19,086 bases of DNA. Source: Methylobacteriaceae bacterium (GTDB taxonomy: Bacteria > Pseudomonadota > Alphaproteobacteria > Rhizobiales > Beijerinckiaceae). The number at the start of each line of letters is the position of its first letter. Position 1 is the stretch's first letter. The DNA is taken from the NCBI GenBank assembly GCA_020638135.1, contig JACKJE010000034.1, positions 1 through 19,086 of the forward strand. The letters are read 5' to 3'. A program made the position numbers and the translations under genes. The notes below the pieces were generated by a model. It saw nothing but the letters and a program-made list of their open reading frames with translations, was not told the origin of the DNA and did no database searches. Below are positions 6,741-14,459 of the stretch, piece by piece.

Positions 6741-7952
6741 TCAGCGCGCCGGCGCGCCGGCGGAGATCCACAGCGCGAGCGTGCGACGCTCGTCGTCGCC
6801 GATCGGGATATGCGCGCCGGGCGGCGGCATGGCGCGCGTCCACACGGCCTGCGCGGCAATGTCTCTCGCATGGCCTGCGATCTGCGCGCGCGTCTCAAGC
6901 ATCACGCCCTTGGGCGCAGCTGCGAGGCCGGGCCACGACGGTTTTCGCGCATGACAGGCGACGCAGCGGTCGGCGACGATATCCTCGACATCGCCGATGC
7001 GCGGCGCAACGACTGAAGCGATAGCGTCCATCGCATTGCGCGGCGCGGCGGCGCGCGCCTGCGGCTGTTCCGCGCCGAGCAGCGACAGGGCGACCATGGC
7101 GGCGCCGGCCGCGACGGCGAGCGCCCATGTCCACCAGAGATCGCCGGAGCCGCGATGGCGCGCGATGTAGAAGTGCCTGATCGCCGCGCCCGCGACGAGC
7201 GCGAGCGATGCGATGATCCAGTTGAAGCGCGAGGCGAAGGCGAGCGGATAATGGTTCGCCAGCATGAGGAACAGGACCGGAATGCTGAGATAATTGTTGT
7301 GCAGCGCGCGCTGGCGGCTGAGCGCGAAGCGCACCTCCTCCGGCGCGACGCCGGTGCGGACCGCCTCGAGCATGCGGCGCTGGTTGGGCACGAGATGATG
7401 CGCGACATTGGCCGCCATATTCGTGCCGATGACCGCGCCCAAGACCAGAAAGGCGCCGCGCCCGGAAAAGATGCGCGTGAGCGCGAAGGCGAGCGCGACG
7501 TGGAAGATGGCGATGGCGACGCGCCGCGTCGTCTCGCTCCATGGCGCCTTGGCCAGGCGATCATAGCCGAGCCAGCCGACGACGAGGAACATGAGCGCGA
7601 TCAGGATCGCCTGCCAGGGCGCGAGCGCGAGAATGGCAGGGTCGATCAGATAGAGATCGGCTTTCGCGAAATAGATCGCGACCATCAGCGCGAAGCCGGA
7701 GAGCCAGACGACGTAAGCCTCCCAGCGGAACCAGCCGATCTGCGGCGCTGCCTCGGCGGGCACGTTCATGTCGCGCGACAGTCGAAAGAAGCCGTCGTCG
7801 GCGGCGCGCCAGACGTCGGCCTTAGTCGATTTCAACGTGAGATTGAGGCGCAGGAAGCCGAGCGCGAGGCCGACCCAGAAGATGGCGGCGACGACATGCA
7901 GCCAGCGCAGGAAGAATTCGGCCCAGTCCTGAAGCAATGCGGCGATATTCAT
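6741..7952 (-). CDS. puuD: PuuD-type membrane urate oxidase (urate hydroxylase) with C-terminal cytochrome c domain
   Basis: Integral-membrane enzyme that oxidises urate to 5-hydroxyisourate and passes electrons to its own heme domain rather than to oxygen (known for the PuuD/DUF989 family). The product has 403 residues. About eight hydrophobic segments fill residues ~10-300, including LRWLHVVAAIFWVGLALGFL, VLGAVIGTNMAANVAHHLVP and LHNNYLSIPVLFLMLANHYP. The C-terminal part is a small cytochrome c with the heme motif CVACH at ~330-334 and a likely axial Met at ~375 in RAMPPPGAH. The membrane His residues expected for the core are present. The ATG overlaps the stop of the nitrilase-family gene by 4 bases (ATGA), so the two are co-transcribed and probably translationally coupled. 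No uraH, uraD or allantoinase gene is adjacent. Confidence 0.9.
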   Translation of the reverse strand: MNIAALLQDWAEFFLRWLHVVAAIFWVGLALGFLRLNLTLKSTKADVWRAADDGFFRLSRDMNVPAEAAPQIGWFRWEAYVVWLSGFALMVAIYFAKADLYLIDPAILALAPWQAILIALMFLVVGWLGYDRLAKAPWSETTRRVAIAIFHVALAFALTRIFSGRGAFLVLGAVIGTNMAANVAHHLVPNQRRMLEAVRTGVAPEEVRFALSRQRALHNNYLSIPVLFLMLANHYPLAFASRFNWIIASLALVAGAAIRHFYIARHRGSGDLWWTWALAVAAGAAMVALSLLGAEQPQARAAAPRNAMDAIASVVAPRIGDVEDIVADRCVACHARKPSWPGLAAAPKGVMLETRAQIAGHARDIAAQAVWTRAMPPPGAHIPIGDDERRTLALWISAGAPAR

Positions 7953-8775
7953 TCCGCCAGCTTAACACGATGCTGCGCGACCGGAATCATCTGGCGCGCC
8001 TTGGCGACGCGCTTGGGATCGACGCGCGCCGACACGACGCCGACGCCGTCCGAGGCCTTCGCCACCACATGGCCCCAGGGATCCGCCACCAGCGAATGGC
8101 CGTAAGTGTGGCGCGTCTCGTTGCCGGCGGTGTGCGCGCCGGTCTGCGCCGCCGCGCAGAAATAGGTTTCCGTTTCGATCGCCCTCGCGCGGCACAGGAC
8201 CTCCCAATGGTCCTTGCCGGTCTGCATGGTGAAGGCGGAGGGCAGCGCGATCAGTTGCGCGCCCTTGTCGACGAGCGCGCCGAACAGATAGGGGAAGCGC
8301 AGGTCGTAGCAGATGGCGCAGCCCACCGTGACGCCCTCGCAATCGTAGGTCGCGATCGCGTCGCCCGGCTTGAAGGCCGCGCTTTCGCGATAGGCCGTGC
8401 CGTCGGGCGCGGTGATGTCGAACATGTGGATCTTGCGATAGCGCGCGACTTCCTTGCCGTCGCGGTCGAAGGCGACGGTCGTGTTGTGGATGCGCTCGTC
8501 GTCGCCGGGAATCTTTTCGAGAATCGAGCCTGCGTGAATGAAGACGCGATGCGTCTTCGCCAGTTCCTGCATCAGCGTGTAGGCGGGGCCGCCGGGATGA
8601 CTTCGGCAGCCTCCATCTTCGTGCGCCGGTTGCCGCCGATGTAATCCCAGACCTCCGGCAGGCAGATCCAGTCCGGCCGCTCGTCGCGCACGGCCTCCTC
8701 GATCAGCGCGCGCGCCTGCGCGAGATTGGCCTGCTTGTCGCTGACCGAATTCATCTGGATGAGCGAGACTTTCAT
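7949..8775 (-). CDS. Carbon-nitrogen hydrolase (nitrilase superfamily, Nit1/Nit2-like), one -1 frameshift
   Basis: Amidase-type hydrolase using a Glu-Lys-Cys triad. All three residues can be placed: E41 in ICLPEVWDYIGG, Lys in RYRKIHMFD and Cys in GCAICYDLRFPYLFGAL. AHTAGNETRHTYGHSLVADP and HWEVLCRARAIETETYF also fit Nit1/Nit2-like amidases. The frame breaks at about 8592: the first part (8775 to ~8593, ending KMEAAEVIP) continues one frame over as GGPAYTLMQELAKTHRVFIH. Adding one G there restores a normal ~275-residue protein, so a missing base in the sequence is likelier than real decay. The stop overlaps the puuD start. A terminator and repeat separate it from the upstream fadB-like gene, so it probably has its own promoter, which I could not identify. 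Substrate unknown: a deaminated-glutathione amidase, omega-amidase or ureide hydrolase are all possible. Confidence 0.85.
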
Positions 8776-8786
8776 GGGCGCATCCT

Positions 8787-8878
8787 GGACCGCGAGCCTT
8801 CAGGCTCGCAAGCAAAAAGGCGCGGCATGAGCCGCGCCTTTGCGAGTTCTGGACTGCGAGCCTGAAGGCTCGCGGTCC
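8787..8878. repeat. REPIN-like perfect 24-base inverted repeat flanking a terminator
   Basis: Copy A (8787-8810) and copy B (8855-8878) are exact reverse complements of each other over 24 bases. Each contains its own hairpin (GCGAGCC, 4-base loop, GGCTCGC) plus a GGACC/GGTCC end. The two face each other across 44 bases that hold a third, unrelated hairpin, the terminator at 8814-8841. This is the two-REPs-in-opposition layout of a REPIN. Copy B ends 2 bases from the stop of the fadB-like gene, and copy A starts 11 bases before the nitrilase gene. Confidence 0.8.
8814..8841 (-). terminator. Rho-independent terminator of the fadB-like gene
   Basis: Eleven perfect base pairs (AAAGGCGCGGC at 8816-8826 with GCCGCGCCTTT at 8831-8841) close a 4-base loop. 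Read on the minus strand, the stem runs into TTTTT (8818..8814), an intrinsic terminator 40 bases past the stop of the fadB-like gene. In the plus direction only TTT follows, so it is weaker that way. Confidence 0.8.
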
Positions 8879-8880
8879 GC

Positions 8881-10980
8881 TCACTTCCCCTTCAGATCGC
8901 CCGGCTTGATGTCGGCGAATTTCTTGTTGTTCGCCACCATCCATTCGAGCGCCGAAGCCGGCTCGAAACCCTTGCCGGCGGTCTTGTAGACCTCCTTCAC
9001 GGTGGCCAGAACCTTGTCGATACCGATGCGGTCGGCTTCCTGCATCGGGCCGCCGCGCCAGACGGGGAAGCCGTAGCCGTTGAGCTTGACGATATCGACG
9101 TCGAGCGGCCGCGACACGATGTTCTCCGACAGTATCTTGGCGGCCTCGTTGACCATGGAGGCGTGCACCCAGGAGGTCATCTGCTCGGCCGTAACAGGCT
9201 TGCGCGCAATGCCCTTTTCCTTCGACACGCGTTCGATGATTTCGGTCACGACCGGATCGACCGTGCGCTTGCCGTCCACGTATTTGTAGTAGCCAGAGCC
9301 CGTCTTCTGGCCGTAGCGGCCGAGCGCGCAGATGGCGTCTGCGATGGCGCCGGTGTCGCGCTTCTCGTTGTCGCGGAGATGCGCGAATTCCTTGCGGCGG
9401 CGCATGCCGATGTCGAGACCGGCGAGATCGCCGACCGCATAGGGGCCCATGGCCATGCCCCAGGCTTCCATGGCGGCGTCGAAATCCTGCGGATAGGCGC
9501 CTTCCTCGATCATCATGTCGGCCACCTTGCGCCATGTCGCGAGAATGCGGTTGCCGACGAAGCCGTCGCAATTGCCCATCACCACCGGCAGCTTGCCCAT
9601 GCGCTTGCCCACCGCGACGCCGGTCGCCAGCGCATCCTTGGCGCTGCGGCCGCCGTCGATGACTTCGACGAGACGCATGATATTGGCCGGCGAGAAGAAG
9701 TGCATGCCGATCACGTCAGCCGGACGCCCAGAGGCCTCGCCGATCGCGTCAATGTCGAGATAGGACGTGTTGGAGGCGAGCACGGCGCCGGCCTTCACGA
9801 TCTTGCCGAGCTTGCCGAAGATTTCCTTCTTCAGCGCCATTTCCTCGAACACGGCCTCGATGACAATGTCCTTGTCGGCCAGCGCCTCGAACTGCGTCGT
9901 CAGCGTCAAGAGGCCGACGCGCTTGTCCATCGTCGCCTGGTCGATGCGGCCGAGCTTGACGTCGCGCTCCCAGGTCGACTTGAAGCGGACCATCGCCTTG
10001 TCGAGCGCTTCCTGGCTGTTCTCGACCACCGTTACCGGCATGCCGGAATTGATGAGCGAGATGGTGATGCCCGCGCCCATCGTGCCGGAGCCGATGACGC
10101 CCGCCGTCGAGACGGGACGCGGATTGACGCCTTCCAGGCTCGGCACCTTCAGGACTTCGCGCTCGGCGAAGAAGACGTATCGCATGGCCTTCGACTGGTC
10201 GGAGACAAGCAGCTCCATGAAGTTCTTGCGCTCGACCGCCTCGCCTTCCTTGAAGGTTCCGTGCGTGGAGGCCTTGATGCACTCGATGATCTTGGCGGGC
10301 GCCATGGCGCCGCGCGCCTTCTTCAAGACTTCGGCGGCGGCCTTGTCGAAGGCGGCTTCGTCGAAGGGCTGCTGCTGTTCCGATGAACGCTTCAGCGGCT
10401 TGCCGACGAGCGAGCGGGCGTATTCCATCGCGCCTTCGCGCAGGTCGCCGTCGACGATCTTGTCGATGAGACCGAATTTGAGCGCTTCGGCGGCGGGAAC
10501 CATACGGCCTGACGTGCACAGATCGAGGCCGACCAACGCGCCCGCCACGCGCGGCACGCGCTGCGTTCCGCCGGCGCCGGGCAACAGGCCGAGCTTGACC
10601 TCGGGCAGGCCGACGCGGGCGGCCTTGTCCGACACGCGCGCATGGCAGGCCATGGCGATCTCGAAGCCGCCGCCGAGCGCGGTGCCGTGGACCGCCGCGA
10701 CCACCGGCTTGTTTCCGGCTTCCATGCCGTTGAGCAGTTCCTGCAGCGAGGGGCCGGCCGGCGGCTTGCCGAACTCGCGGATATCGGCGCCGGCGACGAA
10801 GGTGCGGCCCTCGCAGGCGATGACGATCGCCTTGGTGGCGGCGTCGTTCAGGCCCTTTTCGACATGCTCCTTCAGACCCGCGCGCACCGCCTGCGAAATG
10901 GCGTTGACCGGCGGGTTGTCGACGAGGACGAGGAGAACGTCGCCCTTCTGGACGGAGGAGACGGCGGGCTTGTCGGACAT
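8881..10980 (-). CDS. Bifunctional enoyl-CoA hydratase / 3-hydroxyacyl-CoA dehydrogenase (FadB/FadJ-like)
   Basis: Fatty-acid beta-oxidation enzyme of 699 residues: it hydrates 2-enoyl-CoA, then oxidises the L-3-hydroxyacyl-CoA with NAD+. The N-terminal crotonase domain (~1-190) has GADIREF (~64-70), HGTALGGGFEIAMACHARV with catalytic E107, and PEVKLGLLPGAGGTQRVPR with E127, so both hydratase glutamates are present. The Rossmann domain starts VIGSGTMGAG (~295-304). The dehydrogenase His is H427 in GMHFFSPANIMRLVEVI, with E439. Two C-terminal 3HCDH repeats follow. ATG 10980 has AGGA 7 bases upstream. The frame stays open for another 287 codons upstream, but that part lies antisense to paaI and is not coding. 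Such proteins usually work with a separately encoded thiolase, and none is present here. Confidence 0.95.
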   Translation of the reverse strand: MSDKPAVSSVQKGDVLLVLVDNPPVNAISQAVRAGLKEHVEKGLNDAATKAIVIACEGRTFVAGADIREFGKPPAGPSLQELLNGMEAGNKPVVAAVHGTALGGGFEIAMACHARVSDKAARVGLPEVKLGLLPGAGGTQRVPRVAGALVGLDLCTSGRMVPAAEALKFGLIDKIVDGDLREGAMEYARSLVGKPLKRSSEQQQPFDEAAFDKAAAEVLKKARGAMAPAKIIECIKASTHGTFKEGEAVERKNFMELLVSDQSKAMRYVFFAEREVLKVPSLEGVNPRPVSTAGVIGSGTMGAGITISLINSGMPVTVVENSQEALDKAMVRFKSTWERDVKLGRIDQATMDKRVGLLTLTTQFEALADKDIVIEAVFEEMALKKEIFGKLGKIVKAGAVLASNTSYLDIDAIGEASGRPADVIGMHFFSPANIMRLVEVIDGGRSAKDALATGVAVGKRMGKLPVVMGNCDGFVGNRILATWRKVADMMIEEGAYPQDFDAAMEAWGMAMGPYAVGDLAGLDIGMRRRKEFAHLRDNEKRDTGAIADAICALGRYGQKTGSGYYKYVDGKRTVDPVVTEIIERVSKEKGIARKPVTAEQMTSWVHASMVNEAAKILSENIVSRPLDVDIVKLNGYGFPVWRGGPMQEADRIGIDKVLATVKEVYKTAGKGFEPASALEWMVANNKKFADIKPGDLKGK

Positions 10981-11160
10981 GAGCGCTTCCTGCTTGACGG
11001 CCACATCTGGCCTGTTGGTTCCGGGCGCGAAATCTATTCCCTCCGGCGCGGCAGGCGCAACGCAAAACCGCGCATGGGTCCCATCCACGTTGACCGCCCC
11101 GCCGCCCCATGCGATCCAGTCGCCGCAGCCATTTCGCTTGTCGAAACATTGCGGAACGAG

Positions 11161-11592
11161 ATGACGCCCGAGGAAATCGCGCGCGCAAGCGCGGACAGGA
11201 TGTGGGAGCTGGACGCGGTCAGCGCGGCGCAGGGCATGGAGCTGATGTCGGTCGGCCCCGGCGACGCGCGCGTGACCATGCGCGTTCGGCCGGACATGCT
11301 GAACGCACACAAGATGTGCCACGGCGGCCACATCTTCATTCTCGCCGACACCGCCTTCGCCTATGCCTGCAATTCCTACGGCGTCTCGACCGTCGCGCAG
11401 CATTGCTCGATCACTTACCTCAGGCCGGCGCGCCCCGGCGACATTCTGACAGCGCATGCGCGCGAGGTGCATGTCGCTGGCCGCACCGGCGTCTACGACG
11501 TCTCCGTCGCCACGCAGAATGGCGAGGCGATCGCGGAATTCCGCGGCCTGTCGCGCGCCACGCCCAAGGCGCCGATCGGCGGCGCGCCCTGA
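11161..11592 (+). CDS. paaI: PaaI family acyl-CoA thioesterase (hotdog fold)
   Basis: Thioesterase of 143 residues that hydrolyses hydroxyphenylacetyl-CoA or related acyl-CoAs. In phenylacetate catabolism PaaI rescues CoA trapped in dead-end intermediates. The hotdog motif is complete: MLNAHKMCHGGHIFILADTA, with N48, H54-G55-G56 and the catalytic D63. The neighbouring TYLRPARPGDILTAHAREV is typical of the family, as is the overall length. The start is ATG 11161, with a weak GGA-rich ribosome site. It is divergent from the fadB-like gene and only 10 bases upstream of purU, so it is probably co-transcribed with purU. No other paa genes are adjacent, so the exact substrate is inferred from family only. 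Confidence 0.88.
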   Translation: MTPEEIARASADRMWELDAVSAAQGMELMSVGPGDARVTMRVRPDMLNAHKMCHGGHIFILADTAFAYACNSYGVSTVAQHCSITYLRPARPGDILTAHAREVHVAGRTGVYDVSVATQNGEAIAEFRGLSRATPKAPIGGAP

Positions 11593-11602
11593 AGCCCAAG
11601 CC

Positions 11603-12469
11603 ATGCCCGACACAGCCCAGCACATTCTCACCCTCTCCTGCCCCAACCGGCCCGGCATCGTGGCGGCGGTGGCGACCTGCCTGTTCGAGCACGGCTGCAA
11701 CATTCTCGACGCGCAGCAATTCGACTCCATCGAGACCGGCCAGTTCTTCGCGCGCATCGTGTTCGACCGTGTCGGCGAGACGGCGAAATACGAGGCCCTG
11801 CGCACGGATTTTTCACGCGTCGCGCAAGACTTCGGTTTCAAATGGCTGATGCGGCCGCGCGCCGAGAAAAAGCGCGTGATGATCCTCGTCTCGAAATCCG
11901 ACCATTGCCTCGTCGATCTCGTCTATCGCTGGCGGATCGGCGAACTGGACATGGCGCCGGTCGGGATCATCGCCAATCATCCGCGCGAGACCTACGCCCA
12001 TATCGATCTCGACGGCATTCCCTTCCACTATCTGCCGGTGACGCGCGAAACCAAGATGGAGCAGGAGGCCGACGTCTGGCGGCTGATCCGCGATTCCAAG
12101 GCCGATGTCGTCGTGCTCGCGCGCTACATGCAGGTGCTGTCGGACGGGCTCGCGGCCAAGCTCTCGGGGCGCTGCATCAACATCCACCATTCCTTCCTGC
12201 CGGGCTTCAAGGGCGCCAAACCCTATCACCAGGCGCATGCGCGCGGCGTGAAGCTGATCGGCGCGACCGCGCATTACGTGACGAGCGATCTCGACGAGGG
12301 CCCGATCATCGAGCAGGACGTGGAGACGATCTCGCATCGCGACACGCCCGACGATCTCGTGCGCAAGGGCCGCGACATCGAGCGCCGCGTGCTGGCGCGC
12401 GCCCTGCGCAAGCATCTGGAAGACCGCGTGCTGCTCGACGGGCAGAAGACGGTGGTGTTTGCGGATTGA
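11603..12469 (+). CDS. purU: Formyltetrahydrofolate deformylase
   Basis: Hydrolyses 10-formyl-THF to THF and formate, balancing one-carbon pools and supplying formate. The product has 288 residues. An N-terminal ACT domain (~6-82) starts ILTLSCPNRPGIVAAVATCL. A formyltransferase-fold catalytic domain (~89-288) follows, with the triad N193, H195 and D231 in INIHHSFLPGFKGAKPYHQA and YVTSDLDEGPIIEQDVETIS. HSFLPGFKGAKPY and the ACT domain separate it from GAR formyltransferase (PurN). ATG 11603 lies 10 bases after the paaI stop. It converges on the dehydrogenase gene, with 13 bases between the stops. Confidence 0.96.
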   Translation: MPDTAQHILTLSCPNRPGIVAAVATCLFEHGCNILDAQQFDSIETGQFFARIVFDRVGETAKYEALRTDFSRVAQDFGFKWLMRPRAEKKRVMILVSKSDHCLVDLVYRWRIGELDMAPVGIIANHPRETYAHIDLDGIPFHYLPVTRETKMEQEADVWRLIRDSKADVVVLARYMQVLSDGLAAKLSGRCINIHHSFLPGFKGAKPYHQAHARGVKLIGATAHYVTSDLDEGPIIEQDVETISHRDTPDDLVRKGRDIERRVLARALRKHLEDRVLLDGQKTVVFAD

Positions 12470-12482
12470 GCGGATCGCGACC

Positions 12483-13553
12483 CTAGATCGCCGGCACGCT
12501 CGCTCCCACTTCCCGCGCCTTGGCGCAGATCGAATTCCAGGTCGCCTCTGTCAGCGGCACGCCGTTCTTCGTGCGCTCGGCGCGCATGCGGCGTTCGGGT
12601 TCGCCGGGGACGAGAACCTCGTCGACGCCTTTGGCCGGCTCGGCCGACTTGAAATAGGCGATGTAGCGCGTGACGTCGGCGTCGAAGACGAGCTCGGGAT
12701 CGACGCGTTTGGTGTCGACATAGATTGAGAACATGCCGTTGCAGAAGCGCCGGCCGGGCCCAGTCGCCTTGGCGCCGGTCAGCGAGCCGCCGAGGATTTC
12801 ACACATGAAGGCTAGCCCCGATCCCTTGTGCTCGCCGAAGGCGCGGATCGCGCCGCGCCCTTGCGTCGAGTCGCGCGGGCCTTCCGGCTCGTAGGGGCCG
12901 TAGAGCATGGCGGGATCGGTGGAGAATTCGCCGTCCGGCCCGATCAGCGCGCCGTCGGGCAGTTTCTTGCCGCCACGGCTCGCCACCAAGACCTTGCCTT
13001 CCGCGACAATGGAGGTCGCGAAATCGAGAATGACCGGCTCCTGTTTCTCGCGCGGAATGCCGACGCAGAAGGGCGCGGTCGACAGCCGTCGCTCACGCGC
13101 GCCGAACGGCGCGACGAGGATCGAGCCGGACGCGGTGACGAAATGGATGGAGACCAGCCCCTCGGCCGTCGCCATTTCCGCCCATTCGCCGACGCGGCCG
13201 ATATGACCTGAGTCCCGCAGCGCGACCGCCGACAGGCCGGATTCCTGCGCCTTCGATATGCCGATGCGCACCGCCTCCGGCGCGACCGTCTGGCCGAAGC
13301 CGTAGCGGCCGTCGACGACGGCGAGCGAGGGCGTGTCGACCAGAACAGCAACGGTCTGGTTCGGCGCGATGTCGCCCGATTTCACCCAGTCGACATAGCG
13401 CGGCACGCGGATCACGCCGTGGCTGTCGTGGCCAGTCAGATTGGCGCCGATCAGCGACCGCGCGACGCGCAACGCCTCTTCCGGCGACGAGCCGATGCGC
13501 GCGAATGTATCCGCGCAAACCTGTTCCAGCTTGGCGACCGGGACGAGAACCAT
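12483..13553 (-). CDS. LDH2/MDH2 family oxidoreductase (YbiC-like malate/lactate-type dehydrogenase)
   Basis: NAD(P)-dependent 2-hydroxyacid dehydrogenase of the malate/L-lactate/ureidoglycolate (LDH2/MDH2) family, 356 residues. Family signatures are present: GANLTGHDSHGVIRVPRYVD near residue 37, SGHIGRVGEWAEMATAEGLV near 115, LSTAPFCVGIPREKQEPVIL, and FGEHKGSGLAFMCEILGGSL. By eye it is closest to E. coli YbiC (hydroxycarboxylate dehydrogenase) in length and in the C-terminal EPERRMRAERTKNGVPL. AllD-type ureidoglycolate dehydrogenase is an alternative. puuD lies about 4.5 kb away, but the intervening genes give no purine operon. Substrate not determined. It has its own strand block with no partner; the start is ATG 13553. 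Confidence 0.9.
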   Translation of the reverse strand: MVLVPVAKLEQVCADTFARIGSSPEEALRVARSLIGANLTGHDSHGVIRVPRYVDWVKSGDIAPNQTVAVLVDTPSLAVVDGRYGFGQTVAPEAVRIGISKAQESGLSAVALRDSGHIGRVGEWAEMATAEGLVSIHFVTASGSILVAPFGARERRLSTAPFCVGIPREKQEPVILDFATSIVAEGKVLVASRGGKKLPDGALIGPDGEFSTDPAMLYGPYEPEGPRDSTQGRGAIRAFGEHKGSGLAFMCEILGGSLTGAKATGPGRRFCNGMFSIYVDTKRVDPELVFDADVTRYIAYFKSAEPAKGVDEVLVPGEPERRMRAERTKNGVPLTEATWNSICAKAREVGASVPAI

Positions 13554-13681
13554 TGTCGAGCGCTCCTTGCGGGCTTCGTTTCCTCAGCCTGCAAGCCTAT
13601 ATGCGCGCTCCTGCCCTGTCCCGGCGGTCGCCGCGCTCCGGGCGCATCGCCCGGATGCGGGAACCGCGACCCGGCTCCGCC

Positions 13682-14320
13682 TCAGTATCGCCCCGCGGGA
13701 TCGAGCTGGAACGAGCGCACCGTGCCGCCATAGCCGCGACCACGCGAGGGCGCATAAGCCAGCGGCGCGCGGCCGCGATAGCGGCCGGCGACGTGGCTCC
13801 AGCGCTTGTGATGGCGCGAGGTCGCGTAATGCTTGTATTTCTTGTGGCCGGCCCGGGCATAGTGGACACGGTGCTTCTTCTTGGCAGAAGCGTAGACGCG
13901 GCCGGGGCCGGAGCCGGTGATCGAAATGCTCGCGCCTTCACGCTGCACCATGCTGAAGAGCTGGGCGGCGTTGCCGGCGCCAGACGCACGCAGCCGTGCG
14001 AAGCAGGGCGGCCGAGCGCGCCGGTGGCGTAGGTGCCGTGGATGGCGTAGCCGCCGCGGAAGAAGATCGAATGCGGCATCGGCGACATGTGATATTTGCG
14101 CGAATAATGCATGCGCTGCAGGCTCGTCGGCCTGTAGGAGCCGCGCGGCGTGACATAGCCGGAACGCGCTGTCGACACTGGCCAGACATAGCTGCCGGAC
14201 GAGAATTGACCGTCATGGTCTGCGTCGACAGGTCGATGTGGATCTGAACCTTGGCCTGAGCGGCGGCCGCGAAGACGAATATCGCCCAAAAAGGGCCATA
14301 ACAGCAAACACAAAGCGCTT
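13682..14320 (-). pseudogene. L,D-transpeptidase (YkuD domain), reading frame broken by three -1 shifts and no visible start codon
   Basis: Secreted peptidoglycan L,D-transpeptidase. The protein can be read in four pieces: signal peptide KRFVFAVMALFG (from 14320), AIFVFAAAAQAKVQIHIDLS (after ~14286), the YkuD catalytic core FSSGSYVWPVSTARSGYVTP through IHGTYATGALGRPASHGCVR (after ~14206), then GNAAQLFSMVQREGASIS and the tail (after ~13976). Each junction is repaired by one added base. The catalytic SHGCVR motif and upstream His are intact. No ATG or GTG stands at the expected start, although GGGGG lies where a ribosome site should. After the core comes a ~65-residue tail rich in His, Lys, Arg and Tyr. 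Errors in the sequence are likelier than decay, because a good promoter and all conserved motifs remain. Confidence 0.8.
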
Positions 14321-14364
14321 CGCTGACGCCCCCGATACTCAAAAGACTACGCGCATCTCGAAGA

Positions 14365-14393
14365 ATTAAACCAGCGGAGCCCGCCGGTGGCAA
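14365..14393 (-). promoter_or_regulatory. Probable sigma70-type promoter of the L,D-transpeptidase gene
   Basis: On the minus strand, TTGCCA (14393..14388) and TTTAAT (14370..14365) are 17 bases apart, each 5 of 6 to consensus. The predicted start near 14358 leaves about 38 bases of leader before the first readable LDT codon. A perfect TTGACA lies at 14414-14419 on the plus strand for mepA, but with no good -10. Confidence 0.6.
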
Positions 14394-14459
14394 CGCCTCG
14401 CGCGTCGTAAAGGTTGACAGAAATCCACGAATCGCTGCGGCTGTCGGGACACAGCGGAG

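Noticed and set aside
8787..8878. CRISPR-like array
   Set aside because: Only two copies are present, in opposite orientation, with a terminator between them and no cas genes.
10981..11841. In-frame N-terminal extension of 287 codons on the fadB-like frame
   Set aside because: It runs antisense through paaI and the start of purU, the crotonase domain begins right at ATG 10980 with a ribosome site, and the extension has no family features. It is an open shadow of high-GC codons.
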